This document shows positions 1-7,690 of a stretch of DNA of 29,869 nucleotides, in pieces (position 1 is the first letter of the stretch; every line of letters begins with the position of its first letter). The notes beneath the pieces were generated by a model that saw only the letters and a program-made list of their open reading frames with translations, was not told the DNA's origin and did no database searches. A program made the position numbers and the translations under genes. The DNA lies in assembly GCA_041645075.1 (NCBI GenBank), contig JBAZQS010000011.1, positions 1-29,869 of the forward strand, read 5' to 3'. The stretch comes from JBAZQS01 sp041645075. GTDB lineage: Bacteria; Patescibacteriota; Patescibacteriia; 2-01-FULL-39-33.

Positions 1-13
1 AAAGGAACCGTAT

Positions 14-134
14 TTTTCCTCCCCTTCATAAGGGAGTCTGTAATCAGACGGGCAGGAGCGAGCGAAGCGAGAGTCGATGAATGCGAGCAAGTGCGAGCAT
101 TTAGCGCTGCCCAGGACCGGCTGGGGAGGGGTAA
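14..134. repeat. GC-rich palindromic repeat element at the left edge
   Basis: The outer arms are CCTCCCC (18-24) and GGGGAGG (123-129). Inside are a hairpin GTCTG-taat-CAGAC (36-49), a second nested pair GGGCAG (50-55) and CTGCCC (107-112), and a GCGAGC/GCGAAGCGAG-rich core with TGCGAGCA occurring twice. The nested symmetry and lack of an open frame suggest a REP/MITE-like non-coding element. Similar motifs recur near 8660-8760, 13284-13304, 25022-25042 and 25927-26022. Confidence 0.6.
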
Positions 135-169
135 AATTCACATATTTTTAAATCACTAAAATAAAAAAA

Positions 170-814
170 ATGACACAAAAAAATTGGATAATTATCGCGA
201 TAATAATTATTCTGGTCGTCATAATCGGCGGCGTGGCTTTCGGTTATCAAAATTTGATTATTAAAAATAAAGACCAGGTTTTATCGTCTTTAGGAAATCA
301 AGTAAGCCAACTACAAAATCAAATTAAAGATTTGCAACAAAATCAGTTGCAAAACCAGAACACAAATGCCAATGTTAATGCGGACAATGAAAATCAGAGT
401 GATTGGCAAACTTATACTTATCCAGTATCGGGATTGACAATACAATATCCAAAAAATTGGAAAGCCAAGGATTTTACTTATGCAATTGGATTCTATCTTC
501 CTAATATGAATCCAAGTAATGATCCCGAAGGTTTGAGTATAGAATGGAGAGTTTATCAAAATCCTCAAAAGTTGAGTCTAGAAAAATTTTTTAATGATTT
601 TTGGAACCCAAAATATTTTAACCAAGCCCAAAGTATTAAGAATATTATGGTAGATGGGATTTCCGGCAAGGAACTTAAAGGAGTGGGAGGAATGCTTACA
701 TACACCATTGCCCTTATTCCGCGCGATACGGTCATCGTCGAATTAAGAGATAATAGAGAAGAGAATCAAGTCAATGGTATTTTTGATAAAATGTTAAATA
801 GTATTAAATTTTAA
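170..814 (+). CDS. Membrane-anchored protein with PsbP-like C-terminal domain
   Basis: This 214-residue protein has an N-terminal hydrophobic helix (about residues 6-25) with no Cys lipobox, so it is probably a signal anchor. A Gln/Asn-rich heptad-like stretch follows (about 33-75), likely a coiled-coil or flexible stalk. The C-terminal part (about 79-214) starts with a YPVSGLTIQYPKNW-type motif, typical of PsbP-like/DUF domains at the surface of many CPR proteins, and should lie outside the membrane. No catalytic motif is visible and the substrate is unknown. The ATG follows an A-rich leader without a Shine-Dalgarno. The next gene starts 3 bases after the stop, suggesting co-transcription. 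Confidence 0.7.
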   Translation: MTQKNWIIIAIIIILVVIIGGVAFGYQNLIIKNKDQVLSSLGNQVSQLQNQIKDLQQNQLQNQNTNANVNADNENQSDWQTYTYPVSGLTIQYPKNWKAKDFTYAIGFYLPNMNPSNDPEGLSIEWRVYQNPQKLSLEKFFNDFWNPKYFNQAQSIKNIMVDGISGKELKGVGGMLTYTIALIPRDTVIVELRDNREENQVNGIFDKMLNSIKF

Positions 815-817
815 TGA

Positions 818-1483
818 ATGCAACTCACCCTTGACCAAATTAAAAAGAATCAAAAAATAAACGGCTTCATCAAACAGACCGAGAAGTATTTAGACGCGCT
901 CGGTTATACGGACCACGGCTTTCGGCATGTCAATATTGTGGCTGACCGCGCCAAAAGCTTGGCGAAAAAATTGGGGCTCTCACCCGGCAATCAGGAATTG
1001 GCGGCCATGGCCGGCTATTGCCATGATATGGGCAATTTTTTGGGCAGAAGCCAGCACCATTACTGGGCCGCCATTCTTTTTTCCCAGGTTTTTATGGACA
1101 GTGTCGCTAATTCCGATGATATCTCTACGGTGATGCAGGCCATTGTCAGCCACGATAAAGACGAAGTAAAAATCGTGAATAAAGTGACCGCCATTTTAAT
1201 TTTAGCCGACAAATCCGATGTCCATCGCACGCGCGTCAAAAATAAAACCCTGGCCAATATTAAAAAAGATATCCACGACCGGGTGAATTATTCCATTACG
1301 GAAAATTCCCTCACCCTTGACAAAAAGAAAAAGGAAATTATTTTAAAAATGAAATTGGACACCAAGGTGACCGATGAGATTGAATATTTTGAGATTTTTA
1401 CGGACCGAATGGCTTTTTGCCGGCAAGCGGCGCAATATCTCAGCTATAGATTTGTTTTAGTTATTAACGACGCTAAATTATAA
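818..1483 (+). CDS. HD-domain metal-dependent phosphohydrolase
   Basis: This 221-residue soluble protein carries the HD signature: His37 in the GFRHV segment, His69-Asp70 in CHDMG, further His residues at 80-81 and 112, and Asp131 in LADKSD. These are the usual ligands of a one- or two-metal phosphohydrolase site. The family hydrolyses nucleotides, cyclic nucleotides or other phosphate esters; the substrate cannot be read from the sequence. Residues 150-221 have no recognised motif. The ATG at 818 is favoured because the ATG at 814, which overlaps the previous stop, is in another frame. The gene sits in a tight same-strand run. Confidence 0.8.
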   Translation: MQLTLDQIKKNQKINGFIKQTEKYLDALGYTDHGFRHVNIVADRAKSLAKKLGLSPGNQELAAMAGYCHDMGNFLGRSQHHYWAAILFSQVFMDSVANSDDISTVMQAIVSHDKDEVKIVNKVTAILILADKSDVHRTRVKNKTLANIKKDIHDRVNYSITENSLTLDKKKKEIILKMKLDTKVTDEIEYFEIFTDRMAFCRQAAQYLSYRFVLVINDAKL

Positions 1484-1487
1484 TCAT

Positions 1488-1871
1488 ATGCCCGCCCCAC
1501 TCTCCAAATTGCAAAAGTATGTTTTACGCCAGGGTTTGGAGAGCGCCGGTTATAAGGTATCTAAAAAAAAATTAATTGATTTCTATAATCAGCGGAAAAT
1601 AAAACCCAAAAAAGAAGACCAAATTAATATCATTACCAAAAGCGTTGACCGCCTTATCAATCGGGGATTGGTTAAGGGCTATGGCCTGAAAACCGTTAAA
1701 AAATGGTTTGTCTGGCAGGTGATTTTGACCAAGAACGGCTTAAAAAAAGCCAGAGAATTGGCGGGCCAACAGCAAAAATTACCGCTTAAAATAAAAAAAT
1801 TACCGCCAAAGGCGGGTCTCCGCCACAGGGCGGACAGGCCGCCTATGGCGGAAAAATTAAAAATTAAATAA
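1488..1871 (+). CDS. Small basic protein, possible winged helix, with a repeat-derived C-terminus
   Basis: This 127-residue, Lys-rich protein belongs to no family I recognise. Residues 1-90 are predicted helical, with a pattern (SVDRLINRGLVKGYG, then LTKNGLKKAREL) resembling a small winged-helix or replication-initiator-like DNA-binding fold; this is a weak inference. About residues 104-127 are encoded by a palindromic repeat (1796-1866) that also lies at the 3' end of tpiA, so the native protein probably ended near residue 103. The gene starts 4 bases after the HD phosphohydrolase stop and has no clear Shine-Dalgarno. Confidence 0.6.
   Translation: MPAPLSKLQKYVLRQGLESAGYKVSKKKLIDFYNQRKIKPKKEDQINIITKSVDRLINRGLVKGYGLKTVKKWFVWQVILTKNGLKKARELAGQQQKLPLKIKKLPPKAGLRHRADRPPMAEKLKIK
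1796..1866. repeat. In-frame palindromic repeat, long copy
   Basis: The left arm (1796-1815) and right arm (1844-1866) are identical to the arms of the element at 6761-6809. Here the arms are separated by 28 bases that carry additional CCGCC/GGGCGG inverted units; the tpiA copy has only 6. The element is translated as the last 24 or so codons of the gene at 1488 and supplies its MAEKLKIK ending. Confidence 0.8.
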
Positions 1872-1887
1872 CTAAATAAAAAAACAT

Positions 1888-2805
1888 ATGGAAGACACGA
1901 TACCTAAGGGGAGAGGAGCGCTTGACGCGTTCATCAACCTGCTAAATTTAATTACTTTGGGCTGGGTGGCGATTTGGCTCGGCCGGGTGGTTTTTTGGAT
2001 GGTCAATAAATTTTTCAGCCCGCAATTCATCGCTTACCGCGATCAAAGCGAGTTTAAAATCGGCATCGCTTCTTTGATAATTGTGGTACCCATTTTTTTG
2101 TCTTTGGCCGGTTATTTGCATCGCTTGTATAAAAGTGGCCGCTTAACTCCGCAGAGCGGGATTCATAAATGGCTGACTTATCTTATGCTTCTTATTTCTT
2201 CTCTGACGATAATTGGCGATTTAGTGGCCCTGGTATTTAAGTTGCTTGACGGCGACTATACTTTAAGCTTTTTCCTTAAAGTGATTACTATTTTAGTTAT
2301 TGGCGGCGCCATATTCGGCTATTATGCTTATGATTTGAGGCGCCATGATTATACCAAAAGAAGTAGAACCTCAATCGGCTTTATGGCAGGCGTGATTGTT
2401 ATTTGTTTGACGGCAGTTATCGGCGGCTTTTTAATTATTGATTCGCCGGCGGTGGCCAGAATGAGAAATTTTGATTTGCAAAGAGCTAATAATTTGGGTG
2501 AGCTCGACAGCTTGATTATTTTTGAATTTCAAAATACTGGAAAATTGCCGAACGACCTATCGGCTTCCAAATTTTCTTCATTTGTCGACCCGGTAACCAA
2601 TCAATCATATGGCTATAAAGCATTGGGCGATAATGAATACCAATTATGCGCGAAATTTGATTTGGCGGTTGATAAAAATAATAAAGAATCTTTTATTCCT
2701 TATGCCAACGATTGGTTTTTCCATGATGCTGGTTTGCAATGTTTTAATCGCAAGGTTACTCAAGAGAAACCGGGCCTGCCGGTGCCGGTAAGACAAGTGC
2801 AATAA
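1888..2805 (+). CDS. Five-helix membrane protein, DUF5671-like, with extracytoplasmic tail
   Basis: This 305-residue protein has about five hydrophobic segments (near residues 15-42, 57-77, 93-113, 127-147 and 161-183). A soluble C-terminal domain (about 185-305) contains a LGELDSLIIFEFQNTGKLPNDL motif, a layout common in CPR membrane proteins: short helix, then G-x-LP, then a small beta domain with Cys residues. The N-terminal membrane part resembles DUF5671-type proteins. With five helices the tail should face the side opposite the N-terminus, probably outside. Function is unknown. The AT-rich leader has no Shine-Dalgarno. Confidence 0.7.
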   Translation: MEDTIPKGRGALDAFINLLNLITLGWVAIWLGRVVFWMVNKFFSPQFIAYRDQSEFKIGIASLIIVVPIFLSLAGYLHRLYKSGRLTPQSGIHKWLTYLMLLISSLTIIGDLVALVFKLLDGDYTLSFFLKVITILVIGGAIFGYYAYDLRRHDYTKRSRTSIGFMAGVIVICLTAVIGGFLIIDSPAVARMRNFDLQRANNLGELDSLIIFEFQNTGKLPNDLSASKFSSFVDPVTNQSYGYKALGDNEYQLCAKFDLAVDKNNKESFIPYANDWFFHDAGLQCFNRKVTQEKPGLPVPVRQVQ

Positions 2806-2827
2806 TTAATAATTACTAAATAAAATT

Positions 2828-3427
2828 ATGACTAAAGAAAAATCAATCCCTAAAAAAATCAAGGATTATCTTGATAAACACAAAGCCGAGTATGAAGAGC
2901 TTGCCCACAAAACGGTTTATACGGCTTATGACGCCGCGCAAACTTTAAAAAAGGACTTAAAAGAAGTGGCCAAGAATTTATTGATTCAAGCGGACAAGAC
3001 CTATGCTTTAGTGGTCGTGCCGGCCGATAAAAGAATTGATTTAAAAAAGTTGAAAAAGGCCTTGGGCGCAAAAAAAGTTTCCATACCAAAGGAGGACGTT
3101 ATCGTAAAGGTCTTAAAAATTAAGCCCGGCGTAATTTCTTCTTTTGGCAAACTACATAAAGTAGAAACCTGGATTGACAAGGCCATGTTGGGCACTAAAA
3201 AAGTAGTTTTTAGCACGGGCAGCGCCACCAACAGCGTTTTAATGAAGGTAAAGGATTTTGTCCAATTGGAAGAAGCAAAATTGGCCGATATCGCCATGAA
3301 AGGCGGCTACAAAATTCCCAAGCCGGTTAAAAAGGCGATGAAAAAGGTAACAACCAAGTTTAATAAGAAGAAAAAATCAGCCCAAAAGAAAGTCGCTAAA
3401 AAGAAAACCGGAAAGAATAAAAAATAG
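2828..3427 (+). CDS. YbaK/EbsC-type aminoacyl-tRNA deacylase with Lys-rich tail
   Basis: Residues 1-160 match the YbaK/ProX-type editing fold, which hydrolyses mischarged aminoacyl-tRNA in the cytoplasm. Visible hallmarks are the TAYDAAQTL entry, VAKNLL with Lys49 at the position of the conserved YbaK lysine, the ALVVVPADKRIDLKKL segment, and the GTKKVVFSTGSATNSVLM strand-helix near the end of the domain. Residues 165-199 form an extreme Lys-rich tail, likely for RNA contact and not part of the canonical family. Which amino acid is edited cannot be told. It lies 22 bases after the membrane protein and 15 bases before scpA. Confidence 0.8.
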   Translation: MTKEKSIPKKIKDYLDKHKAEYEELAHKTVYTAYDAAQTLKKDLKEVAKNLLIQADKTYALVVVPADKRIDLKKLKKALGAKKVSIPKEDVIVKVLKIKPGVISSFGKLHKVETWIDKAMLGTKKVVFSTGSATNSVLMKVKDFVQLEEAKLADIAMKGGYKIPKPVKKAMKKVTTKFNKKKKSAQKKVAKKKTGKNKK

Positions 3428-3442
3428 AATTTTATTAGGACA

Positions 3443-4138
3443 ATGTACAAAATTGAATTAGAACAATTTCAGGGTCCGCTGGATTTGCTTTTGCAATTAA
3501 TTGAAGGGCAAAAATTAGACATATCACAGGTCTCATTAGCGCGTATTACCGACCAATATCTTGCTTATTTGGACGGCGTTAATGATATAAGCGCGACTGA
3601 ATTAGCCGATTTTTTGCTGGTGGCGACAAAACTCTTGGTTATTAAATCAAAATTGCTTCTGCCCCAACTGGCGGACGAGGAAGAGGACAGCGCCGAGCAG
3701 CTTGAGGCCCAGTTGAAAATGTATAAGGACTATTTGGACGCCTCGAAGATAATTGAAGAGATTATCGGCCGTAAAAGATTTTGTTTTAGCCGAGAAAAAA
3801 TCGCTTTCAATTTTAAGCCGGCCTTTAGTCCGCCGGCCTCATTAACGTCCGACGACTTAAAATCTTTTTTTGAGGAAATTTTGAGCCGGATTGATTATAT
3901 CGTAAATTTGCCCGAGCAGATTATGCATCGGGTAGTGACCTTGAGAGAAAAGGTTTCCGACATTAGAAATGTTTTATCCAAATTAGACAAAATCAGCTTT
4001 AAAAATATCCTATCGGGCGCAAAGTCCAGGGCGGACGCGATCGTTTGCTTTATGGCTTTATTGGAATTAATTAAAAATAACGAGGTCGCCGTCAACCAAA
4101 AAGGAATTTTTGATGATATAATAATAGAGAGAGTATAA
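3443..4138 (+). CDS. scpA: Segregation and condensation protein A
   Basis: The product (231 residues) is the kleisin subunit of the bacterial Smc-ScpAB condensin. The N-terminus has the family hallmark FQGPLDLLLQLIE (about residues 9-21), followed by ISQVSLARITDQYLAYL and the acidic linker EEEDSAEQLEAQL. A C-terminal winged-helix region (about 150-231) would contact the Smc head. Length is normal for the family. scpB follows after 3 bases, the usual arrangement. No smc gene is seen in the window. Confidence 0.95.
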   Translation: MYKIELEQFQGPLDLLLQLIEGQKLDISQVSLARITDQYLAYLDGVNDISATELADFLLVATKLLVIKSKLLLPQLADEEEDSAEQLEAQLKMYKDYLDASKIIEEIIGRKRFCFSREKIAFNFKPAFSPPASLTSDDLKSFFEEILSRIDYIVNLPEQIMHRVVTLREKVSDIRNVLSKLDKISFKNILSGAKSRADAIVCFMALLELIKNNEVAVNQKGIFDDIIIERV

Positions 4139-4141
4139 TTT

Positions 4142-4723
4142 ATGAATATAAAAAATCAATTGGAAAGTTTGCTTTTTATTTCCCATAAGCCGCTTGGCCT
4201 CGGCGAGCTGGCGAAATTGGTTTCAGTGGATAAAAAAGAGGTGGTGGAAAATTTGACAGAGTTAGAAAATGAATATGCCAAAAGTGGCGGCGGCGTTCAG
4301 CTTTTAAAAAATAATGACAAATACCAGCTTTGCACGAGCGGCGATTCAAGTGAGGTCGTGGGAAAATTTATCAGGAATGAAATGACGGGCGAGCTGACGA
4401 GGCCGTCGCTGGAAACACTGACCATTGTTGCTTATCGCGGCCCGATTTCCAAAGCCGAGCTTGAATTAATCCGGGGCGTAAATTGCAGTTTGATTTTGCG
4501 TAATTTATTAATGCGCGGCTTAGTGGAATCAAAAGAAGATAAAAGCCGGGGCAATACTTTTTACCTGATTACTTTTGATTTTTTGAAATATTTGGGCTTG
4601 GGCAAGATTGAGGATTTGCCCGATTACGAAAAATTGAATAGAAATAATAATTTGGATAAACTTTTACAGGGAGTTTCTAATAATGTGGTAGAAAATTCTG
4701 TCTCCATTGATAGCGGTAATTAA
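4142..4723 (+). CDS. scpB: Segregation and condensation protein B
   Basis: This 193-residue protein is the ScpA partner in condensin. It has two winged-helix halves: residues 1-80 with SLLFISHKPLGLGELAKL, and 85-165 with the diagnostic LETLTIVAYRGPISKAELELIRGVN. The following LRNLLMRGLVE and TFYLITFDFLKYLGL blocks are also typical. The Asn-rich end (about 175-193) is variable. It is translationally close to scpA (3-base gap). The next gene's ATG lies 7 bases after its stop. Confidence 0.95.
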   Translation: MNIKNQLESLLFISHKPLGLGELAKLVSVDKKEVVENLTELENEYAKSGGGVQLLKNNDKYQLCTSGDSSEVVGKFIRNEMTGELTRPSLETLTIVAYRGPISKAELELIRGVNCSLILRNLLMRGLVESKEDKSRGNTFYLITFDFLKYLGLGKIEDLPDYEKLNRNNNLDKLLQGVSNNVVENSVSIDSGN

Positions 4724-4730
4724 TTTTATT

Positions 4731-5669
4731 ATGTTTGAATTATTAATCAATCTAATTTTAACCGGGCTTTTCTTGCAATCGCAAGCCGAACAGCAGGCCA
4801 CGCTTAATAATTTGTCGCAAGCGGAATATCAATTGCCCCAGTCGGCCGTTAGCCGTTTAGAAGAGACGGCGCCGCAAAGAGATTTTAATTCCCAGAGTTT
4901 GGGCGTGAAAATCACCGCCCAGAGCGCTTTAGTAATTGACGCGGAAACCGATAAAATTCTTTTTGAAAAAGACCCGCGGGCCGTCCGTTCTATCGCCAGT
5001 ATTACCAAATTAATGACGGCCCTGGTCTTTTTGGATTATAATTCTGATTTAAATAAAGAAATTATTATGGTTCGCGGCGATTATCGCGTCGGTGGTAAGA
5101 ATTATCTTGTGGCCGGCGATCAGATTAAATTTATAGACGTTCTCTACGCCGCTTTAGTCGCTTCAGCAAATGAAGCCGCTGCGGCTTTAGCCCGATCAAC
5201 CGGCCTATCGGAAAGTGATTTCACTAAAGCCATGGATAAAAAAGCCGCTGATTTAAATATGGCCAACACGCATTTTATTGATGCGACTGGCTTAAATAAT
5301 GACAACGTATCTACGGCCACCGATATTATTATTTTATTGAAGGCGGCGCTGGAAAAACCGGTCATTGCCCAAATTATTTCCAGCAAAGAATATAAATTTC
5401 AAGTTACCAACAAGGGCGTGGAAAGGAAAATTACCAATACCGATAAGATATTGGGGCAGACCTTTGGCATTGGCGCTGATACTTATCGGGTAGACGGCGG
5501 CAAGACCGGCTATATAGAAAAAGCGGGTTATGGTTTTACCAGCCAAGTAAGCAATCAAGACGGTAAAAAGATTTTAATTGCCGTACTTGGCAGCGAGAGC
5601 ATAGATTCAAGATTTACCGATACGAAAAGTTTGGCATATTGGGTTTTTAATAATTATCAATGGAAATGA
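4731..5669 (+). CDS. D-alanyl-D-alanine carboxypeptidase (penicillin-binding, S11 family)
   Basis: This serine peptidase trims the terminal D-Ala of peptidoglycan stem peptides on the outer face of the membrane. The three active-site motifs are present, numbered from the ATG at 4731: SITK (Ser90-Lys93), SAN (145-147) and KTG (258-260, in DGGKTGYIEKAGYGF). An N-terminal hydrophobic segment (about residues 2-16) serves as signal or anchor. The frame is open from a TTG at 4707 overlapping scpB, but the ATG directly before the hydrophobic segment is the better start. The protein has 312 residues and lacks the long C-terminal beta domain of E. coli DacA; it resembles short DacF/DacB-type enzymes. 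Confidence 0.9.
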   Translation: MFELLINLILTGLFLQSQAEQQATLNNLSQAEYQLPQSAVSRLEETAPQRDFNSQSLGVKITAQSALVIDAETDKILFEKDPRAVRSIASITKLMTALVFLDYNSDLNKEIIMVRGDYRVGGKNYLVAGDQIKFIDVLYAALVASANEAAAALARSTGLSESDFTKAMDKKAADLNMANTHFIDATGLNNDNVSTATDIIILLKAALEKPVIAQIISSKEYKFQVTNKGVERKITNTDKILGQTFGIGADTYRVDGGKTGYIEKAGYGFTSQVSNQDGKKILIAVLGSESIDSRFTDTKSLAYWVFNNYQWK

Positions 5670-5706
5670 AAAAAAATTTTAATTATTTAATTCTTAAATT
5701 AGAATT

Positions 5707-6012
5707 ATGACGCAATACAATAAATTAGTGCGGGATAAAATCCCGGAAATTATTAAAAGCCGGGGAGAAGAGTGTGTCACCCATATCGCCGATGACCAGG
5801 AATATTGGCTTAAGCTCAAGGAAAAATTAGTGGAAGAGGCACAGGAATTTATTAAAGAGGATAACGCGAATGAATTGGCGGATATTTTGGAGGTGATTAA
5901 CGCCATTGTTGAATATCGCCAGATAGACAAGTCGCTTTTGGAGGAAACACGTTTTAAAAAAGAGCAGGAGCGCGGTGGTTTTAAAAATCGGATAATTTTA
6001 GAAAAATCATAA
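5707..6012 (+). CDS. MazG-like nucleotide pyrophosphohydrolase
   Basis: This 101-residue protein begins with the hallmark NKLVRDKIPEII of small MazG-like/phosphoribosyl-ATP pyrophosphohydrolase-like proteins. The metal-binding helix pair is clear: E43-E44-x-x-E47 in LVEEAQEF and E56-x-x-D59 in NELADILE. The family cleaves NTPs to NMP and pyrophosphate, usually as house-cleaning of damaged nucleotides; the substrate is not predictable here. It sits one base before tpiA and 37 bases after the carboxypeptidase gene, so it is probably part of the same operon. Confidence 0.85.
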   Translation: MTQYNKLVRDKIPEIIKSRGEECVTHIADDQEYWLKLKEKLVEEAQEFIKEDNANELADILEVINAIVEYRQIDKSLLEETRFKKEQERGGFKNRIILEKS

Positions 6013-6013
6013 T

Positions 6014-6820
6014 ATGAATAAACCCATTGCTATCGCTAATTGGAAAATGAATTTGACCTCTGAAGAAGAGGTGGCTTTGGTTGAGCAAATAAAAGATAAA
6101 GTAAAAACGATTTCCGGCGTTGATGTGGTTATTTGTCCGTCTTTTATCGGACTCTCGGCGGTAGGTGAGGTGATTAATAAAACAAATATTAAATTGGGAG
6201 CGCAGGATGTTTTTTGGCAAGAGCGGGGCCCTTATACGGGCGCCATTTCACCCAGAGCCATAAAAGAAGCGGGGGGCGAATACGTGATTATCGGCCATTC
6301 GGAAAGAAGGAAATTTTTTGGCGAGACCAATGAGCTGATAAATAAAAAAATAGCGGCCTGTTTGGACTATGGCCTGACACCCATTGTTTGCCTGGGCGAA
6401 ACCCTAAATGAGAGGCAAGACGGCCGGACCGATAATGTTATTTTAGGGCAATTAAATGAGGCCTTTCTCAATATTGATTTGGTTGACCGGGAAGAGATTA
6501 TTATTTCCTACGAGCCGGTTTGGGCGATTGGCACCGGCCACATTGCCGGCGCCGAAACCGTAAGTTATGTTTTGAATTTAATTGAACACGCGATATTTAA
6601 TTTGTGGCCAAATCATATCGCCGCAAACAATCTCCGATTAATCTATGGCGGCAGCGTTGAGGGGGGCAGGATTGATGAATTCATAAAGCTGGACTTGCTG
6701 AACGGTTTTTTGGTGGGCGGCGCCAGCTTAGACGCGGATAAATTTATTGGCATTATTAATAAAATTACCGCCAAAGGCGGTCCGTCTATGGCGGAAAAAT
6801 TAAAAATTACTTTATTATGA
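6014..6820 (+). CDS. tpiA: Triosephosphate isomerase with a repeat-derived C-terminal tail
   Basis: This glycolytic enzyme interconverts dihydroxyacetone phosphate and glyceraldehyde 3-phosphate. The catalytic set is complete: Lys11 in NWKMN, His95 in GHSERR, Glu167 in YEPVWAIGTG, and phosphate-binding YGGSV (211-215) and LVGGASL (233-239). The fold normally ends around residue 250. Residues 251-268 (TAKGG onward) are encoded by the palindromic repeat at 6761-6809, and the stop of this extension overlaps the fba start as ATGA. It lies one base after the pyrophosphohydrolase, without a Shine-Dalgarno. The tail follows the last helix, so the enzyme is probably active. Confidence 0.95.
   Translation: MNKPIAIANWKMNLTSEEEVALVEQIKDKVKTISGVDVVICPSFIGLSAVGEVINKTNIKLGAQDVFWQERGPYTGAISPRAIKEAGGEYVIIGHSERRKFFGETNELINKKIAACLDYGLTPIVCLGETLNERQDGRTDNVILGQLNEAFLNIDLVDREEIIISYEPVWAIGTGHIAGAETVSYVLNLIEHAIFNLWPNHIAANNLRLIYGGSVEGGRIDEFIKLDLLNGFLVGGASLDADKFIGIINKITAKGGPSMAEKLKITLL
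6761..6809. repeat. In-frame palindromic repeat, short copy, in the tpiA 3' end
   Basis: A 20-base left arm (6761-6780) and a 23-base right arm (6787-6809) are identical to the element at 1796-1866, but the middle is only 6 bases. The right arm is read in the same frame in both genes (MAEKLKI), whereas the left arm is read in different frames (KITAKGG here, KLPPKAG there). Confidence 0.85.
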
Positions 6821-7677
6821 TCGTCCATATCAAAGAGATAATCAAAAAAGCGCAAAAAGGCAATTACGCCATCGGCGCGTTTAACACCATTAATTTAGAA
6901 ACCACAATTGGTATTTTAAGGGCGGCGCAAAAAATGAAGTCGCCGGTAATCATCCAGATTTCGCCGCGTACCATTGAATATGCCGGACTTGAGACCATAA
7001 TGGGCATTATTGAAAATGTGGCCAGGGCCGAGGCCAAGAATATTCCCATTGCCGTTCATCTTGACCACGGCAAGAGTTTTGAAATAGTAAAGCAGTGCGT
7101 TGATGCCGGCTTCTCATCCGTCCACCTGGACGCTTCGGAATTTGATTTTGAAAAAAATATGGCTCTGACTAAAAAAGCGGTTGACTATGCCCACCGGCAC
7201 GGCGTTTGGGCGCAAGGCGAGCTTGGCCGCTTATTCGGCCAAGAAGGGCTAATTAGAGTAATTTTACCCAAAAATCCGGATGAATATATGACCGACCCCG
7301 CTAAAGCAAAAGAGTTTGTCCAAAAAACGGGCGTGGACACTTTGGCCGTGTCCATCGGCGCCATGCACGGCCATTTTACGGGCCAGGAAAAAATTGATTT
7401 TAATCGGTTGACAGAAATCATAAAAAAAGTTAAAAACCCTTTGGTTCTTCACGGCGGTTCAGGGGTAAAAACGGCGGAAATAAGAAAAGCGATTAAATTA
7501 GGTATTAGAATCATCAATCTTGATACGGATTTGCGCCTCGCCTTTACCACGACCCTGCGCCAGACATTAAGAAAAATTGACGGTTCCCACGACCCGCGAA
7601 AAATTCTGGCCCCTTCTATTGAAGCGGTGGAAAAAACCGTTGAAACCAAAATCAAGATATTGGGCGGCCTTAAATAA
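6817..7677 (+). CDS. fba: Class II fructose-bisphosphate aldolase family protein
   Basis: This zinc-dependent aldolase, 286 residues in the GatY/KbaY/FbaA fold, splits or forms fructose 1,6-bisphosphate and works next to TpiA in glycolysis. The metal and catalytic residues are visible: Asp83-His84 in HLDHG, Glu135 in QGELGRL, His184 in AMHGHF, His212 in LHGGSG, and NLDTDLR (234-240) for substrate phosphate. The segment usually written GTSHGAY reads GAMHGHF, so exact sugar specificity is less sure. The ATG overlaps the tpiA stop by 4 bases, implying translational coupling. No terminator follows; the TPR gene starts 13 bases later. Confidence 0.88.
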   Translation: MIVHIKEIIKKAQKGNYAIGAFNTINLETTIGILRAAQKMKSPVIIQISPRTIEYAGLETIMGIIENVARAEAKNIPIAVHLDHGKSFEIVKQCVDAGFSSVHLDASEFDFEKNMALTKKAVDYAHRHGVWAQGELGRLFGQEGLIRVILPKNPDEYMTDPAKAKEFVQKTGVDTLAVSIGAMHGHFTGQEKIDFNRLTEIIKKVKNPLVLHGGSGVKTAEIRKAIKLGIRIINLDTDLRLAFTTTLRQTLRKIDGSHDPRKILAPSIEAVEKTVETKIKILGGLK

Positions 7678-7690
7678 AATTTAATAAATT

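Noticed and set aside
5694..5930. A 78-codon minus-strand frame opposite the MazG-like gene
   Set aside because: Shadow of a gene with clear family motifs on the plus strand.
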